In this document: positions 50,538-59,824 of the stretch, piece by piece
How the letters are laid out: every line of letters starts with the position of its first letter
Numbering within the stretch: position 1 is the first letter of the stretch
Assembly (NCBI GenBank): GCA_002394605.1
Contig: DGUI01000026.1
Span: 60,682 to 124,681 of the forward strand
Origin: Mageeibacillus sp. UBA4314
GTDB lineage: Bacteria; Bacillota; Clostridia; Saccharofermentanales; Saccharofermentanaceae
Length of the DNA: 64,000 nucleotides
Direction of reading: 5' to 3'
Notes under the pieces: generated by a model
What the model saw: the letters and a program-made list of their open reading frames with translations, nothing else
The model's database searches: none
What the model was told of the DNA's origin: nothing
Made by a program: the position numbers and the translations under genes

Positions 50538-52902
50538 TCCAGTTCTCCGGGAACAGCATTATGTATTCGGGCTTTGACAGTCTCTCATCGATCAGCAGTG
50601 CAAATCCGGTATCATCCTCAGTCCTGATGACCCTTCCTACGGCCTGAAGTACTTTCTCCCACCCGGGATACCGGTACGCAAATGCGTATCCGTCACCGAA
50701 TCTTTCAGCATAGTAAGATGCGAGGATCTCACGTTCGGGTGTGAGCTTAGGGATACCCACTCCGACGCATATTATTCCGGAGAGTTTATCACCAACAAGG
50801 TCAACACCCTCTCCGAAATGACCACCCAGAACTGCCATTCCCACGAGAAGCCCCTGCGACGGCGTATCGAAAGCCTTAAGATAATCCCTTTTCTCCGATG
50901 ATGTCATTCCTGACTTCTGCATCACCATCTGACGCTCCATCCCGTCAGCCTTTGTATACTTTGCAAATTCCGCCCTCAGCTTCGGGGCAATCATGTCCAT
51001 GTACTCAAAGGAAGGGAAGAAGATCATATAATTACCGGTCCTGTCAGTCAGTTCCTCGCTAATCCTTGCGACAAGATCATCAGCCGTGATCTTGCGGTTC
51101 TGATAAGACGTCGATATTGAAGTATCGATCATGACATCGAGATTCTCCGGCGGGAAAGGCGAGTTAAGAACAAGTGATCTCGCATATTCGCAGTCCGGTC
51201 CGACCAGGATATTCCTGTAGTATTCATAAGGCGACAGCGTAGCTGAGAAGAATACTGCAGCAAGGTGGTCCTTTATGATCTTATCGAGCTTTGATGAAGC
51301 ATCAAGACAGTTGAGCTTCAGGAAGATCCCGTCATTATCCCTTCCGGTACAGGTAATGTAGGAATTGTCATAATACTGTTCAAGACATGTGACAAAGAAA
51401 CGCACTTCAAAAAAGAAATCAAATGCAGTCTCCCTTAACTCACCCTGGGGCAGATCATCGAGCATCGGCTGAAGCCTTGATATCGTTTTCCACAGGATGG
51501 GGTAGAGGTTGCGGGGAACTTCTCTCATGCCCTCCCAGTCAGTAGTCTTAAGGACTTTATTCTCCTCTGCATCCTCCAACACTTTGAATGCAGACTGATG
51601 CGAATCAAAGCATTGTGATATCACCCTGAAATAGTGCTTGATCTGTTCCAGGTTTGCTTCGATACGTGCGTCCTTGCCGCGGAATGAACTGATCATGTCA
51701 TTGACCTGCTGCTCGTAGAGAGTCGCGCTGTACATCTCCCTGGCCCTGTCGTTTAGGTTATGAGCCTCATCAAGGAGTACGACTGAAGTATCCCTGATAT
51801 CTTCATCGATAAGCGTTACAAGAGGGGAGAAGGCGTGATTATAATCGCCGATCACAACAGTACAGTAGTTCATTATCTCCAGCATCAGTTCGTGAGGACA
51901 GATCGTATATTTGTCGGCGATCTTTTTGACTATATCTGCCGTGATGTCATCATACAGAAGAAGGTCTGACAGTGCGCTGTTCAGCTTATCGTAATAGTTC
52001 TTGGCAAGAGGACAGTATTTCTTATCGCACTTGGTCATGAAGGGACACATCGATTCCTTGGGCTCCAAGAGGCATGACCTGATCGTAAGACCCTTGTCAC
52101 GCATATCATTAAGAGCCTTGTGAGCGACTGTCCTTGTTGCAGTCTTTGCTGTCAGATAGAAGATCTTGTTGTATCGGTGCTTGAGAAGACCTTTGACGGC
52201 AGGGTAGAGGGTAGAGATCGTCTTACCCGTTCCCGTGGGAGCTTCAACGAAGAGAGCTTCTTTGGACAGCAGGCTGTTAAGAACTGTCTTCATGAAGACT
52301 TGCTGACCTGCCCTCATACCGGGATAAGGGAACTTGAATTCGGATGCAGTCTTGTTGAGCGTATAGCTGTAATCAAGAAGCGTCGATGCAAAGTCGATGT
52401 ATCTATTGCATAGTTCTGAGAAGAATGATACCGCATCCTCATACGACATCTCTATGGTATTCTCATAAGCATTCAGCGAAGTGATCGATACATAACGTAA
52501 GGTCAGCTTTACATCAAAGACATCCTTGTTGGAGAACATGTAAAGAGCTCCATAGAGCTTGAGCTGCGCCAGATGCCATTTCTGTTCAAGAAGCTCGTAT
52601 TTATCCTTGGTGCTGTTAAATGATTTGATCTCAAATATGTGAGGCATGTCACCGGGCGATAAGAGCAGGCAGTCCATGCGTCCTGCGACCTTGAGCTCTA
52701 TGTCATTCCTGGAATATGACTCCTCGACATATTCTTCCGTCTCGATATCCTTGCCGTATTCCTTCTTAAGATCGGCAAATATCCTCTGGTGAAGTCTTGT
52801 TCCTTCTATCCCTGAAACGCTGCCAAAGCCAGAACCGGTCAGATCACCGGATCTTGAAGTGTATCTGGCAAGGCCGGTGACTGATACCGAGATGCTCCTC
52901 AT
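50530..52902 (-). CDS. PD-(D/E)XK nuclease - XPD/DinG-like helicase fusion
   Basis: A 790-residue protein. The N-terminal 200 residues have the RecB/Cas4-like nuclease pattern His38, Asp77, Glu91-x-Lys93 and Gln113 (GTRLHQ, AGRMD, FEIK, QLKLYG). The helicase part has EAPTGTGKT, a four-Cys cluster (CLLEPKESMCPFMTKCDKKYC) likely binding Fe-S, the box LLDEAHNLNDRAR, and a C-terminal QAVGRVIRTEDD motif VI. It probably unwinds and cuts branched or damaged DNA. The start overlaps the histidine kinase stop (ATGA), with AGGA upstream. Confidence 0.85.
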   Translation of the reverse strand: MRSISVSVTGLARYTSRSGDLTGSGFGSVSGIEGTRLHQRIFADLKKEYGKDIETEEYVEESYSRNDIELKVAGRMDCLLLSPGDMPHIFEIKSFNSTKDKYELLEQKWHLAQLKLYGALYMFSNKDVFDVKLTLRYVSITSLNAYENTIEMSYEDAVSFFSELCNRYIDFASTLLDYSYTLNKTASEFKFPYPGMRAGQQVFMKTVLNSLLSKEALFVEAPTGTGKTISTLYPAVKGLLKHRYNKIFYLTAKTATRTVAHKALNDMRDKGLTIRSCLLEPKESMCPFMTKCDKKYCPLAKNYYDKLNSALSDLLLYDDITADIVKKIADKYTICPHELMLEIMNYCTVVIGDYNHAFSPLVTLIDEDIRDTSVVLLDEAHNLNDRAREMYSATLYEQQVNDMISSFRGKDARIEANLEQIKHYFRVISQCFDSHQSAFKVLEDAEENKVLKTTDWEGMREVPRNLYPILWKTISRLQPMLDDLPQGELRETAFDFFFEVRFFVTCLEQYYDNSYITCTGRDNDGIFLKLNCLDASSKLDKIIKDHLAAVFFSATLSPYEYYRNILVGPDCEYARSLVLNSPFPPENLDVMIDTSISTSYQNRKITADDLVARISEELTDRTGNYMIFFPSFEYMDMIAPKLRAEFAKYTKADGMERQMVMQKSGMTSSEKRDYLKAFDTPSQGLLVGMAVLGGHFGEGVDLVGDKLSGIICVGVGIPKLTPEREILASYYAERFGDGYAFAYRYPGWEKVLQAVGRVIRTEDDTGFALLIDERLSKPEYIMLFPENWII

Positions 52903-54464
52903 TTCTTGTCCTGGTTCAGCTTAGTCAGCTGTTCTTTCTTAGTGATGAGAGGGATCGTGATGACAAAGCAGGCACCTTGTACTGAACCGTCATCATTCAT
53001 GATGTTATAACCCTGGATGGTCCCTTTGTGTTCTTCTGCGATCGATTTCGCGAGGGACAGACCGATGCCGTGCTTGCCGGCCGTTCCGGTCGCAAACCTG
53101 TCGAAAAGCTTATCTATTACGTCAGAAGAGATACCCGGTCCGTCGTCAGTAAAAGTGAAGACGATATTTTTGCCGGAACGGTCTTTGACGCATGTGAAGT
53201 TAACAGAATTCCTGCAGTATCTCAGGCAGTTGGAGAAAATGTTCTCGAGCATCCTGAAGATATCCGATTCATTGGCATAGATGTAGAGGTCTTCTTTGGT
53301 GATGTTGTTAACGAGTTCCTTCTCCTCATGAATGAAGTGCCCCCTGACCTTATCGATCGCGTCCTCTGCGATCTCGGAACAGTTAAGGATCTGCTTCTTT
53401 ACGGTATAATCACCGCTCTTGGCCATATCCATCTTGGAGATTGTCAGGAGGTTAGATACCATTGTCGTAAGTCTGTCCGTCTCATCAATGATGACATCAA
53501 CGGCTTTGTCCTTCTCTTCGTTATTGAATACACCGTATTTGATACCTTCGGCATATCCCTGTATGGACATAAGCGGGGTCCTCAGTTCGTGCGATGCGTT
53601 CTGGAAGAACGTCTTCTGCTCGAGGTCGCTTTTCTCCAGCTTCTTGGCCATGCTGTTCATCTGTATGCCAAGGTCGGTAAGTTCACGGCTGGCTGTATGA
53701 TCCGGGTTGATGGGACTGTAGTCACCGCGTCCGATCCTTTTGGAGAATTCGGATAATCTCTTGGTAGAGAGGAAAAGGGGGATAGAATTGAACAGACTGA
53801 GGATACCGGCAACGATAATGATGATCAGAACTACCTGAATAAGCGCGTAGATGAGCTGTTCCGTCAATGAGAAATAAGGCTTTGAGTTAACGAACAGAAC
53901 GATGTAATAGTTGTTAAGATGCTCATAGACATCATGCTCGGGACTGTATTCGATGCCGAGTATCCTGTAGAAGTAAAGTGATCCGTCGATGTTGATCTGC
54001 TGCGTCTCACCGTTAACCGTGATCCCGTTGTTCTCCGTTATCTCGTTGATAACGCTGTCAGTCGCGTTGTATGAAGATATCGAATATGCCTTGGTCGGCC
54101 ACAAAAGGTTATATCCGACTTCAGCATTATTGTTTGTATAGATAAGAGCGATCGTTGCCTCGTTCGATATATCCGCCGACGATACGATAGCGTTAAGGAG
54201 AGAATCACTGATATCACTCTCAGACCTGTTGATGTCAAATTCCGTAGACCTGAAAGTCTGTGCGAGACTCTGACATGACTTAACGGCGTTCTCTATACGC
54301 TTGTTACATTCCTGGGCGATATAGGTGTTGAGGATACCCCTCGAAATAAAGATCATCGATAATGCCATGAGAAGGATAACGATAAGGAAGGTCGCATAAA
54401 GATGCAACGCAATGGGAAGTTTGAAAGTAAACTTGTGATAAGTCTTGTTATCCTTAGGCGCCAT
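52899..54464 (-). CDS. Sensor histidine kinase
   Basis: A 521-residue membrane kinase: first transmembrane helix about 17-40, an extracellular sensing region of about 160 residues, second helix about 203-228, HAMP-like linker, HisKA box with NASHELRTPLMSIQGYAEG, then HATPase motifs NIFSNCLRYC (N box), DDGPGIS and GIGLSLAKSIAEEH. It lies 26 bases after the response regulator on the same strand, so the two form a cognate pair. AGAGGT precedes its ATG. The signal is unknown. Confidence 0.93.
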   Translation of the reverse strand: MAPKDNKTYHKFTFKLPIALHLYATFLIVILLMALSMIFISRGILNTYIAQECNKRIENAVKSCQSLAQTFRSTEFDINRSESDISDSLLNAIVSSADISNEATIALIYTNNNAEVGYNLLWPTKAYSISSYNATDSVINEITENNGITVNGETQQINIDGSLYFYRILGIEYSPEHDVYEHLNNYYIVLFVNSKPYFSLTEQLIYALIQVVLIIIIVAGILSLFNSIPLFLSTKRLSEFSKRIGRGDYSPINPDHTASRELTDLGIQMNSMAKKLEKSDLEQKTFFQNASHELRTPLMSIQGYAEGIKYGVFNNEEKDKAVDVIIDETDRLTTMVSNLLTISKMDMAKSGDYTVKKQILNCSEIAEDAIDKVRGHFIHEEKELVNNITKEDLYIYANESDIFRMLENIFSNCLRYCRNSVNFTCVKDRSGKNIVFTFTDDGPGISSDVIDKLFDRFATGTAGKHGIGLSLAKSIAEEHKGTIQGYNIMNDDGSVQGACFVITIPLITKKEQLTKLNQDKK

Positions 54465-54490
54465 TATTACCTCTGATCAAATGAATATAC

Positions 54491-55210
54491 TTAATTGTCT
54501 ATTCCGTCAGAGTTTTTGTCAACAAGCTTGAACCCGTAGCCCCAGACTGTAGTTACGGATGCCTTGGAATCCTTGATCTTCTTGCGGAGTCTCTTTACGG
54601 TATCGTCAGCAACTCTTGTCTCGACCTCGGTGGAATAACCCCAGATCTTATCAAGAAGCTCGACCCTGGGGATTGCCCTGTCCTTATTGGAGATCAGATA
54701 TGCAAGAAGCGAATATTCATTTGGAGTAAGCGGGAGGATCTTGCCTGACACGGTGCATTCCTTGGTCTTCTTGTTGATAACGATGTCAGCGAAGACAAGC
54801 GTGTTGTCATTCTGCGTCTGATCGCCGCCTCCGACGGACATGATCTCTTCCTGTCTCTTCAAGGTGGACTTTACCTTAGTAACGAGCTTGATTGGGGAGA
54901 AAGGCTTGGTGAAGTAATCGTCACTGCCAAGACTTAAGCCCTGTATATAGTCAGCATCGCTGTCCTTGGCCGTGAGCATGATTATCGGGACGTTGCTCTC
55001 CTTACGGATCTCGTTAAGGATGAAGAATCCGTCGTGACCGGGCATCATAACGTCGAGGATGATCAGGTCGCAGGGAGTATCCCTGAATCTGGCGAGCAGA
55101 TCGTCACCTGTCGCAAATCCTATAACATTAAAATCTTCTCTCTCCAAAAATGACTTAAGCAGATTCCTAATGTTATCTTCATCATCTGCGATATAGATCA
55201 TCTTGCTCAT
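54491..55210 (-). CDS. OmpR-family response regulator
   Basis: A 239-residue regulator. The receiver domain (about 4-118) has the acidic pair in IADDED, the phospho-acceptor Asp in LIILDVMMPG, and Lys in YFTKPF. The C-terminal winged helix (about 140-232) has LTPNEYSLLAYLISN and TRVADDTVKRLRKKI. ATG 55210 is chosen because AGGAG precedes it and the receiver begins directly; an upstream in-frame start would add a meaningless leader. It is first gene of a unit with the histidine kinase and helicase, divergent from galE. Confidence 0.94.
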   Translation of the reverse strand: MSKMIYIADDEDNIRNLLKSFLEREDFNVIGFATGDDLLARFRDTPCDLIILDVMMPGHDGFFILNEIRKESNVPIIMLTAKDSDADYIQGLSLGSDDYFTKPFSPIKLVTKVKSTLKRQEEIMSVGGGDQTQNDNTLVFADIVINKKTKECTVSGKILPLTPNEYSLLAYLISNKDRAIPRVELLDKIWGYSTEVETRVADDTVKRLRKKIKDSKASVTTVWGYGFKLVDKNSDGIDN

Positions 55211-55348
55211 ACAAAAATCTCCTATATTAGATACTGATACAATTTTATAATAATCAAAAAAACTGGAAAGTCTTATTTGGTGCAAATGTGTGGAAAAGAT
55301 TTTAAAAAGAACTAAAATATCTATAGAAGCATAAAGCGGAGGTAACTC

Positions 55349-56374
55349 ATGAGCACAGTACTTGTAACAGGCGGCAACGGATATATAGGATCACATACAG
55401 TCATATCACTATATGAGAACGGTTATGACGTTATAATCGCGGATAATCTTTCCAACAGTAAGATGGAGGTGCAGAACCGCCTTGAGAAGATATGCGGCAA
55501 GAGGTTCAAGTTCTATAACGTTGACTGCTGTGATGAGGCAGCTCTTGAGAAGGTGTTCTCTGAGAATAAGATCGACAGCGTGATACATTTCGCAGGGCTC
55601 AAGGCCGTAGGCGAATCAGTAAGGATGCCTCTTGAGTATTATTCCAATAACATCAACAGCATGATCACCGTGTGTAAGCTCATGAAGAAGTACGGGGTGA
55701 ATAACCTTGTATTCAGTTCTTCTGCTACAGTCTATGGAATGAGCGAAGACGTTCCCTTCACTGAGGAGAGTCCCCTGGGCGTGTGCACCAATCCGTACGG
55801 ATGGACAAAGTGGATGCTCGAGCAGATCTTAAGAGACTTTGCCAAGGCTGAACCTTCCATGAAGGTATGCCTGCTGAGATACTTCAATCCCGTAGGTGCC
55901 CATGAGAGCGGACTGATCGGTGAGGACCCCAGAGGGATTCCCAATAACCTGTTCCCGTACATCTCTAAGGTGGCCGGCGGTACACTGGAGAAGCTGACCG
56001 TCTTTGGAGATGATTACGATACGCCTGACGGAACATGTATCCGCGACTATATCCACGTCGTAGATCTTGCAGATGGTCACGTCAAGGCGATCAGATATCT
56101 GGAGAGTCATGATGCAGGCGTATCACTCTTCAACCTCGGAACGGGGAAGGGGACATCAGTCAAGGAAGCGGTTGCTGCTTTCGAGAAGGCGTGCGGCCAT
56201 GAGATCAACCATGTGTTCGGTCCCAGAAGACCCGGCGACATCGCTGTTTGCTACGCTTCCACGGAGAAAGCTGAAAAGGAATTAGGTTTTGTTGCAAAGT
56301 ACGGTATCGATGAGATGTGTTCATCCTGCTGGAAATGGCAGACTATGAATCCGGAGGGATTGTCAGATGACTAA
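55349..56374 (+). CDS. galE: UDP-glucose 4-epimerase
   Basis: A 341-residue short-chain dehydrogenase family epimerase interconverting UDP-glucose and UDP-galactose. The NAD-binding motif is TGGNGYIGSHT near the start, the active-site SSSATVYG and YGWTKWMLEQ (Tyr-x-x-x-Lys) follow, and RYFNPVGAH is present. GGAGGTAACTC precedes the ATG at 55349. It may supply sugars for surface polymers or glycans. Its stop overlaps the start of the next gene, a secreted wall-binding protein, so the two are coupled. Confidence 0.96.
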   Translation: MSTVLVTGGNGYIGSHTVISLYENGYDVIIADNLSNSKMEVQNRLEKICGKRFKFYNVDCCDEAALEKVFSENKIDSVIHFAGLKAVGESVRMPLEYYSNNINSMITVCKLMKKYGVNNLVFSSSATVYGMSEDVPFTEESPLGVCTNPYGWTKWMLEQILRDFAKAEPSMKVCLLRYFNPVGAHESGLIGEDPRGIPNNLFPYISKVAGGTLEKLTVFGDDYDTPDGTCIRDYIHVVDLADGHVKAIRYLESHDAGVSLFNLGTGKGTSVKEAVAAFEKACGHEINHVFGPRRPGDIAVCYASTEKAEKELGFVAKYGIDEMCSSCWKWQTMNPEGLSDD

Positions 56375-59300
56375 GAGACTTGTATCAGTTATTGCAATAC
56401 TATTAGGTGTAACGCTTCTGACGGCGTCACTGCCATATAACTATGGTTATGTTAACGCGGAAGTTGCTGTAGTATCTGCAAAAGTTCCCAAGTACGAATC
56501 CGCTTATACTACATACAAGAAGGTCAAGTGGGTCAAAAAGAGCGGCAAGTGGTACTGCAAGAACAGTAAAGGCAAGTATATCAAGGGATTTGCCAAGATC
56601 AGCGGCAAGACATATTACTTCAATTCCAAGGGCGTAATGCAGACGAAGTGGAAGACAATAAGCAAGAAGAAGTACTACTTCGGTTCTGATGGTGCTATGA
56701 GGACAGGCCTTAAGAAGATAAGCAAGAAGTACTATCACTTCAACAGCAAGGGAGTAATGTCCACAGGCTGGAAGACATATAATGGTGAGAAGTATTACTT
56801 TGGCAAGACAGGTGCAGCCTACACCGGCTGGAAGACGATTGGCGGATATGAGTATTACTTCACATCCAAGGGGAAGATGAAGCATGATACAGTTGTTGAC
56901 GGGAAGACCTTGGATCACAAAGGGCGTGTGGTTAAGCCTTCTGAAGCAACAGCAACTGCGACAGCGGCGGCAACGACGACAGCTCCTGCTGATTCCACGC
57001 CAACAGCTTCAGCTGCTGCAACTGCGACTGCTACGTCTGCAGCAACAGCTACTACAACTGCAACAGCAACAGGTTCGACTTCTTTGAAGTATGATCCTGA
57101 TGGACACGGTGGTTATTGGATCCACAATGGAACAGGCGCTAAAGTCAGTGCATCTGAATATCAGTCTATGGTAAGCAACGGACAGAGCTACAAACTGTCT
57201 TATGTTTGCTCCAACGGAAACACCATTTCTTACAGCACATATCCAAACATGAACTGGTCTATGAAAAATGACCCTAAGTTCGGTGCATACGCTGCAAGCT
57301 CTGATATGTACAAAGGATCATGGTGGCAGCAGGGCTACGGTAACGGCATATCCTACAAGAACTTCGACGATACCGGATATGTAGCATCTTGGATATATGG
57401 AACAAGTGCTGCCTTCAACGCCTTCGACTATGATAGCCACATCAGCGGCTCATTTACCGTCGGCGGCTATGCTAACGGTGGCAAGCAGACAATCGGATAC
57501 ACAGGTTGGAACGGCAACGCTGTAACAGGCGGCGACTACAGCAAGTGGGCAATTGCAATGGATGCTTACCGTGCACTTGACGGTACCGGTATTCCTGCAA
57601 GGCATGATAAAGCTACGTGTGAACGTTATGGTATTGCATGGAGTACACAGAGTACAAAAGTATATGTCAAGAGAGATGATGGAACATACAATACTGTGTG
57701 GATGGATGTTAACCAAGCTGAAAAACTTGGAGATTACATAATGATCGAGTGGTGTGAAGGTAATCTCCAGTATAATATGAAAACGCTTCCTGTACCTGAC
57801 TTTCAGAATTACACAGGTATGGGATCTGTTAATTATGAAGATTATTTCATAACATGCAGTACTGTAAGTGACAAGTTCCCGACATCCAAAGATTGGAACT
57901 ATGCAGATAAGGAAGCAAATCTTGTTGAGGTTATCCCTGCTGATCCCACGAGCACACCTGCGCCTGCTACTGAAGCCCCTCCGACAAATCCGCCTGCTGC
58001 AAATTATTCTTATGAGATAATTCCTCTGCTGGCTCCTTTCAATAGGTACTTTTACATTAAGACTGAGAATCCTGATCCTGATTCATTCAGGTTCAAGGAT
58101 GAGGATACGAAGTATTCAGAAGATTCAGGTAGTATTATCGTTTCTCAGAATCTATTTGCAGACGTCAATTATGAAGACCCCGAGATTTTCAGAGTAAACG
58201 GTGGATATATAGCGGAAGGCAGCCTGACAGATGGCGGTACTGTCAGACTGCAATATACTTATGTCAGTCATCTTGCGCCTAACACAAATGCGCAGGGTGA
58301 TATTCTTTCCTACAGGAAGGTTTATAACATTACAGATTCTGACATCACATATGAAACTCCCGATGTTGTCAGTACTAATGATTACTTGATCAATACTTAT
58401 GCAAATGAAACAGACGGATTCTTTGAGAAAGTTACAGCTGTGCAGAATGGATTGAGCAGTATTTGCCTGTATCATGGGGCTTTTTGCCTTGGTGACTTAA
58501 AGAAAGATGAGAATTCATACTGGGGTATGTCAACTTCGCCACATGCCGATCAGTCATTCTATATTCAGGATCCGTATTATAGAGAAGGTAATAAACCAAT
58601 GTTGGTAGGTTCACTGTACCCATTTGCATTAGACTCTCTCGGATTTCCTGCAACTATGGCAAGCATTGCAAAGCAAATAGATCCTTCGTGTACCTACACT
58701 TGGGATACTTATTCACACTCAACAATTCATGTAACTCTTAACGGTGAGACTGAGTGTTATGGAGGTTCCGGGATAGGTGGATGTGATGATGGTGTTACTC
58801 AAAGCATGATTAAATATTACTTCTCGTTTAATGGTAGTGCTCAGGATCTATACGGCAACTGCTCTTTATCTTCTCTGGCAAGTATGAATAATGAGTATGG
58901 GAGAATGCCAGTTACTGATGAACGAGAGGATTTACTGACATTGCAGAGCATTCGAGATAATGTCGGAAAAGAAGGAAAATATGTAAGACTATATGTTCCG
59001 ACCTCTGACCTTGGTATATTTGGTGCGTATGGTTATACATATTTGTTTGACAACGGGGCTACCGGTGAAGGAGTAAATGGATTCCTGGGTTCTTCGATCG
59101 GTCATTTCGAAAACGCTTGGTTCGATGGAAGGTATTATACGACCAGAGAATACTGGTATCCCAGAGCTGACCTTGAGAAAACTGCTACTGAAGAGCATCC
59201 GTTCCTAGTATTCAAGGACATGAAAATGAAGCTTCCTGATTCCGATGAAGGTATATATGTGGCAAGAGATACTTCATCAGGAATCAAATACAAGTTAGAT

Positions 59301-59774
59301 AATAATCTGGGATATGATCCAGAAACTGGTGTTTGGAAAGGTTTCTCATATTTCAAGTATGATGTGAACACAAACAGTTGGAATTTCTATTATTTCCATT
59401 CTTATGATGGTGCACGAGTAAGCATTACAAATGGTTTGTATGTCGGAAATACTGATAATGAGCTAACCGATGCTGGGTTTATTGATGCTTGTGAGATTAC
59501 TCTTGAAGAAGCAAAATCAATGGGTGTTGATAAGAATAATAATGTCGAACCACCTGAATTCTTGATTTACGACCAGACCGAAGAGCCAGGTACTGTTGGT
59601 TATGCTTCTGTGCCTACAACTGCTCCTGCGCAGTCTACAGCGGCACCAACCGCGGATCCTACAAAACCTGCAATTGTAACAACTGCTGCTCCTACGAGTG
59701 CGCCTGTTACTAGTCCTGCAACGTCAACTCAATCGTCTCAGGAAATCGGAAGTGATGACTTTGACTTCAACTAA
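56367..59774 (+). CDS. Large secreted protein: wall-binding repeats plus uncharacterised domains
   Basis: 1135 residues. A signal peptide (about 1-31) is followed by six or so aromatic/Gly repeats of about 20 residues (YYFNSKG, KYYFGSDG, YYHFNSKG type; about 50-190), a Thr/Ala linker (about 193-238), a first domain (about 239-530), a Pro/Thr linker (about 533-548), a second domain (about 549-1080) and a final Thr/Pro/Ala tail. Neither large domain is recognised. The repeat block is almost identical to that of the next gene. From about 58000 the codons become more A/T-ending. GGAGGG precedes the ATG inside galE. Confidence 0.75.
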   Translation: MTKRLVSVIAILLGVTLLTASLPYNYGYVNAEVAVVSAKVPKYESAYTTYKKVKWVKKSGKWYCKNSKGKYIKGFAKISGKTYYFNSKGVMQTKWKTISKKKYYFGSDGAMRTGLKKISKKYYHFNSKGVMSTGWKTYNGEKYYFGKTGAAYTGWKTIGGYEYYFTSKGKMKHDTVVDGKTLDHKGRVVKPSEATATATAAATTTAPADSTPTASAAATATATSAATATTTATATGSTSLKYDPDGHGGYWIHNGTGAKVSASEYQSMVSNGQSYKLSYVCSNGNTISYSTYPNMNWSMKNDPKFGAYAASSDMYKGSWWQQGYGNGISYKNFDDTGYVASWIYGTSAAFNAFDYDSHISGSFTVGGYANGGKQTIGYTGWNGNAVTGGDYSKWAIAMDAYRALDGTGIPARHDKATCERYGIAWSTQSTKVYVKRDDGTYNTVWMDVNQAEKLGDYIMIEWCEGNLQYNMKTLPVPDFQNYTGMGSVNYEDYFITCSTVSDKFPTSKDWNYADKEANLVEVIPADPTSTPAPATEAPPTNPPAANYSYEIIPLLAPFNRYFYIKTENPDPDSFRFKDEDTKYSEDSGSIIVSQNLFADVNYEDPEIFRVNGGYIAEGSLTDGGTVRLQYTYVSHLAPNTNAQGDILSYRKVYNITDSDITYETPDVVSTNDYLINTYANETDGFFEKVTAVQNGLSSICLYHGAFCLGDLKKDENSYWGMSTSPHADQSFYIQDPYYREGNKPMLVGSLYPFALDSLGFPATMASIAKQIDPSCTYTWDTYSHSTIHVTLNGETECYGGSGIGGCDDGVTQSMIKYYFSFNGSAQDLYGNCSLSSLASMNNEYGRMPVTDEREDLLTLQSIRDNVGKEGKYVRLYVPTSDLGIFGAYGYTYLFDNGATGEGVNGFLGSSIGHFENAWFDGRYYTTREYWYPRADLEKTATEEHPFLVFKDMKMKLPDSDEGIYVARDTSSGIKYKLDNNLGYDPETGVWKGFSYFKYDVNTNSWNFYYFHSYDGARVSITNGLYVGNTDNELTDAGFIDACEITLEEAKSMGVDKNNNVEPPEFLIYDQTEEPGTVGYASVPTTAPAQSTAAPTADPTKPAIVTTAAPTSAPVTSPATSTQSSQEIGSDDFDFN
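56526..56947 (+). repeat. 422-base module, copy 1 (cell-wall-binding repeats)
   Basis: This segment aligns without gaps to 59978-60399, with about ten substitutions counted by eye. It codes for the shared YYF-type repeat block. Confidence 0.9.
56944..57078 (+). repeat. Thr/Ala-coding low-complexity linker
   Basis: Irregular runs of GCn/ACn codons encode a Thr-Ala linker between the wall-binding repeats and the first unknown domain. It is not a copy of the linker at 60394. Confidence 0.8.
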
Positions 59775-59824
59775 TGATAATTATGAAAGCATAGTAGAGA
59801 AACATAGCTAAAGAGGTGTTTATA

